Assembly (NCBI GenBank): GCA_023052935.1
Contig: CM041295.1
Coordinates: 19,096,880 to 19,160,879 of the forward strand
From: Piezodorus guildinii
Taxonomy: Eukaryota; Arthropoda; Insecta; Hemiptera; Pentatomidae
DNA: 64,000 bases
Direction of reading: 5' to 3'
The translations under genes were made by a program, and so were the position numbers. The notes under the pieces are model-generated. The model saw only the letters and a list, made by a program, of their open reading frames with translations, searched no databases and was not told where the DNA came from. Shown piece after piece: positions 9,595 to 19,412 of the stretch. The stretch's first letter is position 1; each line of letters opens with the position of its first letter.

Positions 9595-10469
9595 TTATGG
9601 ATTTTTTAAGTTAGGAATAAGATTTGATACAAGATTCGTGAGGATTGTTATTAGGGGCATGACAAGGGATTTGATTTCGGAAATGAAGGATGTCATCAAA
9701 CTGGTAAGATCTGTGGCATTTGAAGGAGGGGGAATATGAGAGATTTGTTGTGGATGAGGATTTTTAGGACTGATTACGTTTTGAGGAAGAGGTATTTGTG
9801 GAATGGATTGAGGATATTGAGGTACATTTTGTAGTTCCGGCAGGGCCTCGGCTTCAGTACATTGGTTCCCACCTCCAAGTAAGTGGGCAAATGATACATT
9901 GGCATCGATTAATTTTGAGGGTTCTCTTCTAGTTCTAGCCTGTCTTGTTGTTTCATCCAGTACTTGGGGTTTTTGATACCTGGTCCTTAGCTCCTTATAG
10001 ATTTGGCATCCTTTGTAGTTGGCCGGGTGGTCCTTGAGGCAATGAGCACATACAGCGGGTGTTGACTTCGGTTTTGTACATTCCACAGACTTGTGCTGTT
10101 CACCGCATTTCACGCAGCGTGGTATGTGGTGACAGTAACTTCTGGTATGACCATACGCCTGAAAATTGTAACACTGAACAATTTCTCTCTTTGTATAAGG
10201 TTTTTCGACTCTTACACTTGTATAATACAGTCTTTTTAGATCATAAATTTTTTCTACTCCTGCTAATGGTTCCAAGTCAGCGAAGAATAGAGGCAGTTGA
10301 ACTCTATCTTTTATGACATTAGTGACTTGTCGCACTTTGTAACCCATCTCCATGACTTCTTCTTTGATAGCGTCAACTGGTGTTGAAGGGTGTAGATTTC
10401 TGATCACAACTCTAAGAGCTCTCTCTTGCCGTAGCTGATAAGTGTGAAAATCCGCTTTAGTTTCAGTTA
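9595..10469 (-). pseudogene. E2 ORF1, C-terminal part (Gag-like)
   Basis: It continues ORF1 from 12133 after the nested LINE: ETKADFHTYQLRQERALRVVIRNLHPST, then the knuckles. The first knuckle reads CYNFQAYGHTRSYC, with its second Cys replaced by Phe; then CVKCGEQHKSVEC and CAHCLKDHPANYKGC. The tail is rich in Pro/Gln and ends with a hydrophobic segment (LVMPLITILTNLVSNLIPNL) before TAA. The open frame extends upstream to 10560 only by reading the antisense of the inserted LINE; those first 30 residues are not Gag. Confidence 0.88.
10459..10469. repeat. Left TSD of LINE nested in E2 ORF1
   Basis: agtttcagtta, repeated at 12133-12143 after the poly(A). Confidence 0.88.
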
Positions 10470-10487
10470 CCGATCCTCTCAAAAATT

Positions 10488-11612
10488 CCGATCCTCTCAA
10501 AAATTTTCGAAAAGCTCCTACTAAAACGAATCCTAGCCAAATTTCAAAATTTTCCTTCACATCAGTTCGGATTTCGTCCTCAACATTCCACGGTTCAGCA
10601 AGGACTCCGAGTTATGGACCACATTTCCTCTGCCCTTGAGTGCAAGGAGTATTGTTCGGGTGCCTTTCTGGACATATCTCAAGCTTTCGACCGGGTGTGG
10701 CACCCGGGATTGCTCTTTAAGCTCAAAACCCATTTACCCCAATCCTTATACCTAGTCCTCCGATCCTATCTATCAAACCGCTCCTTCCGAGTTCGCTGTG
10801 GCTCAGAATTTTCCAAACATTATATTGTTGAGGCTGGTGTTCCTCAAGGCAGCGTCTTGGGACCCGTCCTCTACATCCTCTACACCGCCGATATCCCTAC
10901 CGATCCCGATACCTTTCTGGCAACATTTGCTGATGATACCGCCATTTTGTCATCCAATTCCGATCCTGAAGTAGCATCGATTAATTTACAAAATCACCTT
11001 TCCCTTGTCGAAGACTGGTGTAACGCTTGGCGTATTAAGGTGAACGAAAACAAGTGCTCACACGTCACATTCACTCTTCGACGCAAATCCTGTCCAACGG
11101 TTTATTTAAATTCCCTACCGCTTCCTTCCTCTGACACAGTCCGGTATCTTGGCTTTTTACTAGACAAAAGACTGACGTGGAACCCACACACAAGACTTAA
11201 AAGAAAAGAACTTAACCGCAGATTCGGCCAGTTATACAGACTACTAAAAAGAAAATCTCATCTTACAGTTGACAACAAATTACTAATATACAAGACAGTA
11301 CTGAAACCAATATGGACCTACGGACTTGAACTGTGGGGGACAGCTAAACATTCTAACATCAAACGCATCCAATCATTCCAATCCAAAGTTCTCCGAACAA
11401 TAGTTAATGCTCCTTATTACGTTACCAACTCTACCCTACACCACGACCTTAAAATTCCATTTATTTTAGACCTGGTACCATCCAAATTTTCCAAATTTCA
11501 TCAGAACCTTAGTCATCATCCTAACCCTCTAGCACAATCCCTATCCAGTACCACCCATCCCTACAATCCTCCTCGAAGATTGAAACGGCAGTGGCCGCGA
11601 GACGTATTGTAA
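10488..11612 (+). CDS. Reverse transcriptase C-terminal two thirds (truncated ORF2)
   Basis: Open without a start codon from 10488 (PILSKIFEK) to TAA at 11612. The first Met at 10614 is internal: other copies have Val there (VDHISSALE). RT motifs: HQFGFRPQHS, GAFLDISQAFDRVWH, GVPQGSVLGP and FADDTAIL, then the conserved C-terminal ELWGTAKHSNIKRIQSF and RRLKRQWPRDVL. It lacks the endonuclease and the first RT motifs, so no activity is expected. Confidence 0.88.
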   Translation, partial: PILSKIFEKLLLKRILAKFQNFPSHQFGFRPQHSTVQQGLRVMDHISSALECKEYCSGAFLDISQAFDRVWHPGLLFKLKTHLPQSLYLVLRSYLSNRSFRVRCGSEFSKHYIVEAGVPQGSVLGPVLYILYTADIPTDPDTFLATFADDTAILSSNSDPEVASINLQNHLSLVEDWCNAWRIKVNENKCSHVTFTLRRKSCPTVYLNSLPLPSSDTVRYLGFLLDKRLTWNPHTRLKRKELNRRFGQLYRLLKRKSHLTVDNKLLIYKTVLKPIWTYGLELWGTAKHSNIKRIQSFQSKVLRTIVNAPYYVTNSTLHHDLKIPFILDLVPSKFSKFHQNLSHHPNPLAQSLSSTTHPYNPPRRLKRQWPRDVL

Positions 11613-11623
11613 ACGTTTAAATT

Positions 11624-11650
11624 GGAGTTCTGACACTGGTCAGATCCTCC
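11624..11650 (+). promoter_or_regulatory. 27-nt LINE hairpin (copy nested in E2)
   Basis: GGAG/CTCC outer stem, CTGAC/GTCAG inner stem, ACTG loop, 11 nt after the ORF2 stop. Identical to the E2 version. Confidence 0.8.
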
Positions 11651-11754
11651 ACTCATGTAATGTATGTTTGTGGCTATTACGCCCTAGTTCGGCCTCCACT
11701 GATTCACACCAGTGACGCGGCTGAGAGCGAGGGTCTAGGATCTTTTGGATTCCG

Positions 11755-11782
11755 CTTTTTCCTCCACAAGTGGGGGGAAAAG
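11755..11782 (+). promoter_or_regulatory. Second 3' UTR stem-loop (copy nested in E2)
   Basis: CTTTTTCCTCCAC pairs with GTGGGGGGAAAAG with one or two wobble pairs and a 2-base gap. It is positionally equivalent to 6751-6772 and 394-411. Confidence 0.5.
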
Positions 11783-12107
11783 CCCAGTCTGGGGTCCCTC
11801 TATAGCACTTGTATATTTTGTATATAGTTATGTTTGTTTGAATGATGCTTGTTTATCTGCAAACTTTTATTTATCTCAATTATAGGTTAATGTTTTGTTT
11901 TGTTTTGTTTTTATATTTATTATTATTTAATTCTATATATATCATTTATTTGTATTTATCTCAGTTATAGGTTGTTGTTTGTTTTCTTATTTTGTATATA
12001 TATTATATTTTATTTGTTTGACTTTATCATTGTATATATTGTGTGAATGGGATCATATATCACTATTACTAATGTTCATATAGAAACAAATTGTAATATA
12101 TCTCAAT

Positions 12108-12132
<25 letters not shown>

Positions 12133-12138
<6 letters not shown>

Positions 12139-12588
12139 AGTTAGGTATTTCACAATTTTTCTATATGCCTCGGCGGTGGTCGGTGATATTTTGGTGTCAT
12201 TGATTCTACTCATACAGTAGTAGCTGGTGGATTCGGTAATCTTGTTTAATTGCGCACATAACAACTGGAAATTTTTAATATTTTTGACAAATATCGGTGG
12301 AGGCCGTGGTTCACTGGGTGTAGGAGCAGATTCCATGTTTTCTTTTTCATTATGTAGGATTTGAAAAGGATTTGGGGTGAAAAACGGAGATTCGTCAGTC
12401 ATCCCCTGTGACGATGTGCCAGGCTGTGGTTCAGATTCTGTATTAGAACCTGAAGGGGTTGCTTGTAGATTTAATTTTTTATTAGTATCACGGCGGGGTC
12501 TTTGTTTTATGGGAGACGTGATTGAACCACTAGATCTAGATCTTTTAGTTGATGCTTTGGAGGACATCACTTGGTGAAAATATCGCAT
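12133..12588 (-). pseudogene. E2 ORF1, N-terminal part (Gag-like)
   Basis: The start is at 12588 (MRYFHQVMSSKAS), as in E3. A longer upstream Met in the same frame (12639) lies in the 5' UTR. It contains a basic Ser/Arg head, ESPFFTPNPFQIL, PPPIFVKNIKNFQLLC and EAYRKIVKYLTET, and then runs into the nested LINE. The frame continues correctly at 10469 once the insert and one TSD copy are removed, so the insertion is the only lesion I see in this ORF. Confidence 0.88.
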
Positions 12589-12900
12589 TTCATGTGAAGA
12601 AGATAATAAGAAAATAACTAGATGTTGGTAATAAAACAATAACTAAAGAAAAGAAAACCAATCCCGGCCTTGCCGAGCTATTGGCAATCAGCTGATGTGA
12701 AGAGGTTACCCAGCATTCACTTTACACCGTAAATTGTAACAAAACTTACTGTTGTTTGCTCCAATATTTACTGCTGTTGTTATCCTGTAGTCTGGTGATG
12801 TTTTCAAGATTGCATTGAAGAGAATTCAAACTGAAAAAGCATGAAATCTAAGAGCCGATTTGAAAGATGACTGCTATACACATGCGCATGCGCAGAACTC
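12589..12900 (-). promoter_or_regulatory. E2 5' untranslated region with presumed internal promoter
   Basis: It aligns by eye with the E3 5' UTR (48858-49200): both contain a GAAAACATCAC(C/T)AGACT block and an AGCTCGGCAAG block. The terminus GAGTTCTGCGCATGCGC includes the palindrome TGCGCATGCGCA. Confidence 0.55.
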
Positions 12901-12910
12901 TCAAATATTT

Positions 12911-13503
12911 AGGTTCAATGATAACGAGAAAAAATTAAATCCAGGAAGAAATAAAGTCCCGGTTAAAAGTGGGAAATGCGTGTTATTATTTAGTTGCTAA
13001 GTTACTTAGCTCGCGGCTTCTGTCTAAAAACTTAAAGGTTAGAATTTATAAAACTATTATTCTTCTGACGGTTCTTTACGGATGTGAAGCGTTGCCGCTT
13101 ACTTTGAAGGATGAACAGCGGCTTAAGGTTTTTGAAAATAAGGTACTGCGTAAAATATTTGGTCCGAAGAGTGATGAGGCCACTGGGGAGTTTAGAAGGT
13201 TGCACAACGTGGAATTGCCGAACTTGTATCCTGTAAATATAATTGAGTTGATAGCATCGCGGAGACTCAAATGGGCGAGTAAAGTTGTTGGACCCGGTGA
13301 GGAACGGATTCCGAGAAAGTTTGTATTCGCTGATCCGACTGGTAGGCGTCCGAAAGGTAAGCCGAAGCGTCGATGGGAGGATTGCGTGTAGGCTGATCTC
13401 GGAGGCTTGGGCTTGAACGGTGAACGTTGGAGGAGTCTGTGCAGGCGGAATTTGGTGGTATCGGCATCGAACCTTCGGGTTCGGTAAGCCTATTATTATT
13501 ATA
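12911..13503 (+). pseudogene. RTE-like LINE, fragment 3 of 3: RT C-terminus and 3' end
   Basis: It resumes at the LGSMITR motif with a stop/frame lesion near 12935, then an open stretch 12969-13391: SRLKVGNACYYLVAKLL, KVRIYKTIILLTVLYGCEALPLT, RLKVFENKVLRKIFGP, then RRLKWASKVVGPGEERIP and GRRPKGKPKRRWEDCV. The 3' end has a UUCG-loop hairpin (13468-13483) and a short TTA-repeat tail instead of poly(A). A second copy is at 58431-61336. Confidence 0.85.
13468..13483 (+). promoter_or_regulatory. UUCG-tetraloop hairpin at RTE-like LINE 3' end
   Basis: CGAACC-TTCG-GGTTCG: a perfect 6-bp stem closing a UUCG loop, about 8 nt before the TTA-repeat tail. Identical in the copy at 58458-58473. Confidence 0.65.
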
Positions 13504-14519
13504 ATTAATATACTTCAACATACCAATCGTACAAAATAAGAGCTTCCTGTACATATTCTTATGTATAGAATTGAATAGAAAAAAAAATATTCTGGGAATT
13601 CACTTGTCACTTAAGAATAACAGATTGTACATTGAAATATGAAATAATATAATATGTCCGGCCTACAGACAAAATTAATATGGTTATTATTTAAAATAAG
13701 AAATATTATATATAAAAAAAAAATAAATTGTTGAAAAGAAAAAAAAAATCAGAACCTATTAATTTATAGAATCAGTGAAACATATATCGAATTCGTTATA
13801 AGTACTGAAGGAAAATTGAATTAAATTAATTAAAGTTAGAAAATAAATATGTGCTTAATTAAATGAGTTTAAACACAGCTGCGTCTGAAATTGCAGTTAA
13901 TAGGAACCGTTAAAGAGTCTACACCCATTTAATTATTTGGATCCGAATGGACGAAAGTGGTATTGACCAAATAACAATTTCCAAGATCAGATATATAATT
14001 ATCTCTCTTCGACAAGCCACGTTTAATTTAGATTTTTTTTTTTTTAATTGCAACACAAACCTTTCAAAAAGTTAATTTGACCATTTAAGCGAGTCTTTTA
14101 ATATGCTCAATTTTAGACCCGGTTGGCACGTCAGCAAGCTCCCTCGTCATTTCTATTACCAGCATAAAAGAACAATCTAAGCAGTGCCTCTTTTATAGTA
14201 ATTTAAAAAAAACTAACGATTATTTTTAATGAATATTGTTCATAATCTATTGGATTTTAGTTATAGTTTAAGAACATCACAAAATTCAGTCAAGCACTTA
14301 ATCATGTTATTTTACAAATTATTATTATTACTTTCACTTACCTGTATATTTTCGAATTAATTCATACTAATTTGCAACAGTTTTAAACATACAAAACGAG
14401 TTAATCTTTATAAAGAATACATGAAACGAAAATGGCTTATGACATTAATTTGTTTGTCTTGTGGTTATATTTTATTATTGTAAATATGTACGAATGAGAT
14501 CAAAGTTGTTATTATTTTC
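13504..14519. other. AT-rich DNA, no gene seen
   Basis: No open frame resembling a protein. An ACTTTCACTTACCT motif at about 14333-14346 matches the 5' end of repeat R1, but the bases after it do not. Confidence 0.5.
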
Positions 14520-14753
14520 TTCATATATTTTAGTTATTTCATTTTATATACATATATCTTTTCTTCTTTATTTATTCTTTATTAATTATTCTTGTATTTT
14601 TTTATCTTTTATTTATTTATTTACTTTTTTTTTAGATATATTATTATTTTATTTTTTTTATGATGTATATATGGGATGAATGGTTTCTTCAAGCTGTAAT
14701 ACTCATTGCCCCAGTAGGGATGGTTAATTGCAATAAATAAATAAAAAAAAAAA
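14520..14753 (+). mobile_element. LINE 3' end, family D (copy 1)
   Basis: A T-rich 3' UTR ends in ATGGGATGAATGGTTTCTTC, then a block reading CTCATTGCCCCAGTAGG, then poly(A). It is closely matched at 17036-17286. There is no coding part. The 13-bp string atggttaattgca occurs before and after the A-rich tail (14719-14731 and 14754-14766). Confidence 0.55.
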
Positions 14754-15064
14754 AATGGTTAATTGCATTTTGTTTTTTGCTAATGATAAAAATGATTTAT
14801 GCTCCTTGATTTTAATGTTGTTAAGGTTTATTGACAACTGTACTGTATAAGATATAAAATGTATACAATTATGTAAGATTAAGACAATTAGATAAGATGT
14901 AAATTTTCTAATTCGAGTTTTCACCGGAGATACACGTTTTAGGGTCCTTTGATTCCAAATTTATAAGTTGCGTCAAAGTGTATGTGTGTGTGTCCGTGTG
15001 CGTTAAGTTTAGCGCGAAAACGAAAAGTCGTAAGAAACTGAAATTTAGTATTTAAGACAGCTAT

Positions 15065-15603
15065 CCTCCACTCATCACTGTACAACAAATACAATACCTT
15101 GGACATAAACGACTAGAAACTGCTCGTAGATATCGACTATTAAAAGACTTGTTTGACAAATGATCAAAACTCCCTCTTTACTTTAAAAAACTCATTTACA
15201 CAACCGTTATTAGACCTATATGGACTTAAGGCATTGAGCTATGGGGGTCCACTAAACCATCGAATTCCTCCTGCATCCAATCCTTGCAATCCAAAATCCT
15301 CGACGCCCCTTACTTTGTTACCAATAAACTCATCCATAGAGACCTGAATATCCTACTAGTTGAAGAAATTGCCCAAAAAAGATACACATCCTTTCATTCC
15401 AAATTACCCGCCCATACATCGACTTCTATTTCCGATATTCCTCCGAGGCGTCTGAAAAGACGGTGGCCTCGAGACCTGCTGAAGAAATAAACATTGAAGT
15501 GCTACCGCTGGGTAGATTCTTCTCATGACTTTTCAAGCCAATTGTCTGTAAATAGCTCATTTACTTATTGTACTTTGTAAATTTCAATAAAATAATTTAA
15601 AAA
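15065..15603 (+). mobile_element. Family B Jockey-type LINE, 5' truncated (B1), in R1a
   Basis: TSD acagctat at 15057-15064 and 15604-15611. The RT C-terminus reads in two frames (LIYTTVIRPIW, IELWGSTKPSNSS; then APYFVTNKLIHRDLN, SDIPPRRLKRRWPRDLL), so it is decayed. A short 3' UTR starts with the 27-nt hairpin and ends in AATAAAATAA. Confidence 0.8.
15496..15522 (+). promoter_or_regulatory. 27-nt LINE hairpin (B1)
   Basis: GAAG/CTTC outer stem, CTACC/GGTAG inner stem, GCTG loop, 5 nt after the ORF2 stop. Both stems differ from family A by paired changes. Confidence 0.75.
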
Positions 15604-16164
15604 ACAGCTATATGCCCAAGATGTTACAACTTTTTCATCAAAATCAGTTAACGAGAATAGCCACGTTATGCATGCACCATGCATTTTGCACTTTATTCTC
15701 AAAAACGGCTGTAATGATATTGATTAAACGAGCTATATCAATGTCAAACTTAATGGGCTTTAATATCATGTAGGTATTCTTTTGATTGAAATAATCTGAC
15801 AGGGCTTGAATGCCGATATTTTAAATATTATTTTTCTATAGTACCTTTAATTTTGTAGATTATACAAAAATAACCATATCGTATTTTACCATTGATAGAA
15901 AAGAGATAAATTTGAACTAGTTCGATATCCAACTATAAGAAAAAAGAGCCAAAATATATTTTTTTTTAAATGTAATATTCGTTTTTTTGATAATAATAAG
16001 ATTTTAGTAAAATTATTATCTTATACACAAAACTATGAAAGGTAACTGGGAGTATTAAAAACCGATAAATCTCATTGTGGTAGATAATAATATAATTGAT
16101 TATGTATCAAAACACATGTTTCTATTAGAACTCAATGTAATTAATTCTTTAATAATTTATTTTC

Positions 16165-16940
16165 TTCTCCGAGTGTGTATTGGGGAACTTGAAGCTAAAC
16201 TAAAACGATTGTTTAACTGCCTGATACGTTTCGTCTTTGGGATATCCAGGGACACCTTAGTAACCCGATTCTAGGAGGGTTAAAGTGGCTTTACCCTTCC
16301 TACCGTTTTAAGTACTTCCTTGCATCTTATCTCTTCCAAGTTCTCCGATCTCAACGGCCATCGTACATATCTGATATATTCTCATTTAAATCCTCCCTCC
16401 ACTCCCGCAACACTCGTTCGTGTTCTTCAGATCTGTATATGACGCCTCATCGAACCGAAGCTTTCGACAGATCTTTCCTTATCCGATCCTTGTTCGGATA
16501 AAATACTATTCCTTTTTCTATCTGCCATTCCAATACCCTTCCGACCATCAAATCCCGTTTATTCAAACACTTCCTGTCTGTCCAATTTTCAAATGACTCC
16601 CAACTGATTTGCAAATTTCAATACAAATCGGTTAACAGAGCAGATAGAAAAGAACATTCTTTTTATTTTATATTGTATCGTATTTAAAAATGTATATATT
16701 TTATTTCATACATGTTCATAAGCATTATAAATTTATTTTTCACTGTATATATGAACATTTTTTTTTATTCTTGCCTAATCTGTTTACCTAAATTATTATA
16801 AGAAGCTACTATTATTTGTTATTTCTGTTGTTTGATGTTTTTTCTCTAAGACACTGGAGTTCTAATTTAATTTTTCAGTATTATTATTCTGAAGGAACTT
16901 GTACCAGAATAAATAAATAATTTATTATTTTTATTATTAT
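16165..16940 (+). mobile_element. Family C LINE 3' fragment (L2/Daphne-like) in R1a
   Basis: Frame-broken RT C-terminal domain: LEAKLKRLFNCLIRFVFG, then FLASYLFQVLRSQRPSYISD, then HSRNTRS and MTPHRTEAFDRSFLIRSL. This is the layout of the region after RT in CR1/L2/Daphne-type LINEs. The 3' UTR ends with a hairpin-like block (TTATTCTG ... CAGAATAA, 16882-16911) and a TTA-rich tail. A second 3' end of this family is at 54008-54215. The clade name is tentative. Confidence 0.6.
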
Positions 16941-17035
16941 TTAAGGATTCTTAAATTGAATTAAAAACGGAGGCAAGTGAAAGTAGTGTGTTGTGCCCAC
17001 TAGATTTTATACATCTCTAATTACATAATATTATT

Positions 17036-17286
17036 TATTTTATTTTATATACATATATATTTTCTTCTTTATTAATTATTCTTGTATTTTTTTATCTTTT
17101 ATTTATTTTTTTGTAATTATTTATTTATTTTTATATATAATATTTCTTTATTTTATTTTATTTTTTATTTTTATTTAATTTTTTTTTATGATGTACATAT
17201 GGGATGAATGGTTTCTTCTAGCTGTAATACTCATTGCCCCAGTAGGCGGCAGATTGTATTATCTCTTAATAAATAAAAAAAAAATT
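17036..17286 (+). mobile_element. LINE 3' end, family D (copy 2)
   Basis: Same T-rich 3' UTR and CTCATTGCCCCAGTAGG block as 14520-14753, ending in a poly(A). No coding sequence remains. Confidence 0.55.
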
Positions 17287-17829
17287 ACTTAAGAGAGTTT
17301 AAAAAAAAAAAAAATAGATTAATAAATAAATATTGAACGAATCAGCGTTTATTTGAGGAGAAAGGATCATAACTGATTTTCCGACATCGTCCCTTTTCTT
17401 AGAAATGGCATTGGTACAGTTCTGTGGCTGGGTTATTTATGAATAAATATAGAAATTAATTATACGGTATTAGAGGCAAAAGTTAGTACTTTTCCCCTCC
17501 AATATCCCGAAGAAGAAATCTATAGGCTATGAGTTATGTAAGAGGGCGTGAAAGCATCGATCATTAGAGGAAATATTTTTTTCTTCGCGCACTTGAGATT
17601 ACTTGCAGCTTTTGGTCACCATTATTTTCGAACTCGAGATGTTTAGTTTAAACCTGAAGGGGAAAACTTTAAAATGAGAGTACTGATAAATCAACGGGGG
17701 CTTGAACTGCTCGGCTTCTTAGTGGAAATTCCTTGCAGCACTCGAAAACCTACCAGTACTTCTCCCTTAAGTTTGTCCTATAATGAGTCCTATTCTAATG
17801 GAATAAAAAAAAAAATAATAAAACGCTGC
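17287..17829. other. AT-rich DNA, no gene seen
   Basis: No open frame or repeat that I can place. Confidence 0.4.
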
Positions 17830-18725
17830 TTATGATTACACAATGATTTATAATTTCCAAATAACTATATTGGGGCATAACTGTTTATAAAGCTATTTGT
17901 AGATTGTTAACCAATATGAGAAGCAATAAATAATTCAAAAGAAAATGGTCCACCACCACTGCTAACTTCAACACGCTATATCTCTGCTATTTCTTAATCG
18001 ATTTCAATGATTCTTTTAGTAAATTCTCGAACAAATGAGACTATTTTGGTAAAATATTTTGGTATTGATTTATTATTAGGCTGAACGTGTTTGGTCACAA
18101 CGTTTTTGGGTTCTAAGTATATTGAAACCCTCGATTTTATTATTATTTTTTTTTTTTTGGTCGGTTACAAAGGTTCTTAAAAATAATAAATCAAAAGCAT
18201 TTATATAAGAGTTATTTACTATTTATTTTTCTTTCCTTTCGATTATCGTTGAAATAATTCAAATAAAATTTCTTGATTCAAGAACATTGTTACATTGTTT
18301 CTCTACAATCAATAATAACCGAGATATCGAGACATTTGTCATTAGTTGTTTTCTTGACCATATGAGATTTTTTTTTCTTTTATAATTATTCGCTCTTACT
18401 TCGTTAAAAAACACGAATACATTTTTTCTTCACCTCCAAAAATAACTGATTTATTGAATTAAGTATCATTTTAACCCTAATCGCCGCCATTTTAAAACCA
18501 ATCGGCTAATAACAACGTCTAGACGTTAGGATCATCGTTGGATGCCCTGGTATTTTCGTGCCAAAATTCTTAAAAATTGGTCCAGGAGTTTTGGAGAAAA
18601 GCCGCGGGCGGCGGATGACGCAAGGTGGATGGCGGACAAACAAAGCTTTTAAATTCATATTTCGGGAGCTACTTATCTTGAAATGGAAGCCCTTAAGTTT
18701 TTAGGATGGTAATTTTTTTTTCTTT
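17830..18725 (+). repeat. Dispersed repeat R3, copy a
   Basis: Non-coding. It shares long blocks with the inverted copy at 21050-22790, with 24700-26280 and with 29090-29470: a TTCAATGATTCTTTT block, a block describing TTTGGAGAAAAGCCG(C/A), and GATTACAACGGTTC. It is probably a degenerate transposon of unknown class. Confidence 0.45.
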
Positions 18726-18775
18726 CGATTACAACGGTTCATTACTTAAAATTAACTCAATTTAATAGTGTGGAC

Positions 18776-18808
18776 GTTTCGGCCTTCGGAATTTTAGGCC
18801 TTCGTCAG
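18776..18808 (-). ncRNA. Hammerhead-like ribozyme core motif (1)
   Basis: Minus strand: CTGACGA, a GGCC/GGCC stem II with an A-rich loop, then GAAAC. The consensus core is CUGANGA - stem II - GAAA. Stems I and III and the cleavage triplet are not clear, so activity is not claimed. Such cores are known in Penelope-like elements, but no RT is seen here. Confidence 0.4.
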
Positions 18809-18897
18809 GGAGATTGAAGGTGTGAGAACCTAAAAACGTTGTGTACTCAACATTTATTTATTCATAAATTTTATTTCTTATAATTATAATTTACTGT

Positions 18898-19404
18898 TCG
18901 CTGCTTTCGGATACTTCTACAATTTCTAGTCAGACGCTCTAACCTTCTACTTAACTACAAAATACTCATCTAAATGATCATCCATTGTAAGGCCTATCTG
19001 GACTTACGGAGTTGAGCTTTGAGGCTCTACTAAACCATCATTATTCTTCCCGTATTCATACCTTACAATCCAAAATCCTTCGAACAATCCTCAACGCTCC
19101 TTACTTTGTCACGAATAACCTCATCCATACAGATCTTAATGTTCCATATGTTGCTGATTTGGCCCGAACAAGGTTTCAACCTTTCCATGACAAACTGCAC
19201 TCCCACTCTAACTTACAAGCTTCAATCCTTGCTTCCTCTTCCATTCCTAACAATCCTCCGAGGCTCTCAAGAGAAGATGATCTCGAGATCTAGGTTAGAT
19301 TACTAACTGGAGTACTACCAAGGGCCTCTTCATGCATTTTATCTCACAGCTCATGTACTAGATATATCAACGAATACAGTTGTAAATATCAATAAATACA
19401 TTTT
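18898..19404 (+). mobile_element. Family B LINE 3' fragment (B2)
   Basis: Decayed RT C-terminus (RIHTLQSKILRTILNAPYF, then NNLIHTDLNVPYVADLA, NNPPRLSRE) in broken frames, then a short 3' UTR ending AATAAATAC and a short T/A tail. The 27-nt hairpin position (19309-19335) is eroded. It is nearly identical to B3 over the coding part. Confidence 0.7.
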
Positions 19405-19412
19405 TTTTAAAT

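Larger units (their letters stand above)
10470..12132 (+). mobile_element. 5'-truncated Jockey-type LINE nested in E2, opposite strand
   Basis: It begins inside the RT, runs through the ORF2 stop at 11612, the 27-nt hairpin, a long-type 3' UTR and a poly(A) of about 26 A's. The 11-bp TSD agtttcagtta flanks it. Its first 18 bases are tandemly duplicated (10470-10487 and 10488-10505). It is close in sequence to E2 itself but has the canonical FADD box. Confidence 0.92.
6442..12900 (-). mobile_element. Jockey-type LINE E2, full length, ORF1 interrupted
   Basis: Minus strand: a 5' end GAGTTCTGCGCATGCGC at 12900, 5' UTR to 12589, ORF1 from 12588, ORF2 9594-6916, 3' UTR and poly(A). A LINE copy in the opposite direction (10470-12132) sits in ORF1 with its own TSD. 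Without it, E2 is about 4.8 kb and both ORFs would be open. E2 lies 371 bases of target away from E1 in the same RTE-like element. Confidence 0.92.
14897..17005 (+). mobile_element. Dispersed repeat R1, copy a, carrying two nested LINE fragments
   Basis: R1 is an AT-rich, non-coding repeat of about 1.3 kb. Its blocks include CACGTTTTAGGGTC, a short TG run, TAGCGCGAAAACGA, CCAAGATGTTACA, ATGCATTTTGCAC, CTCAAAAACGGCTG and TCTGACAGGGCTT. It ends near 16969-17005 with GGCAAGTGAAAGTAGTGTG. Family B (15065-15603) and family C (about 16165-16940) LINE fragments sit inside it. It is probably a non-autonomous DNA transposon, because full copies carry inverted ACTTTCACTTACCT ends. I cannot name the superfamily. 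Confidence 0.6.

Noticed and set aside
10059..10316. Plus-strand frames opposite E2 ORF1 and ORF2
   Set aside because: Antisense of clear Gag and RT sequence.
14326..14349. ACTTTCACTTACCT as the 5' end of R1a
   Set aside because: The following bases do not match R1, and another element (family D) lies between; I start R1a where the similarity is clear.
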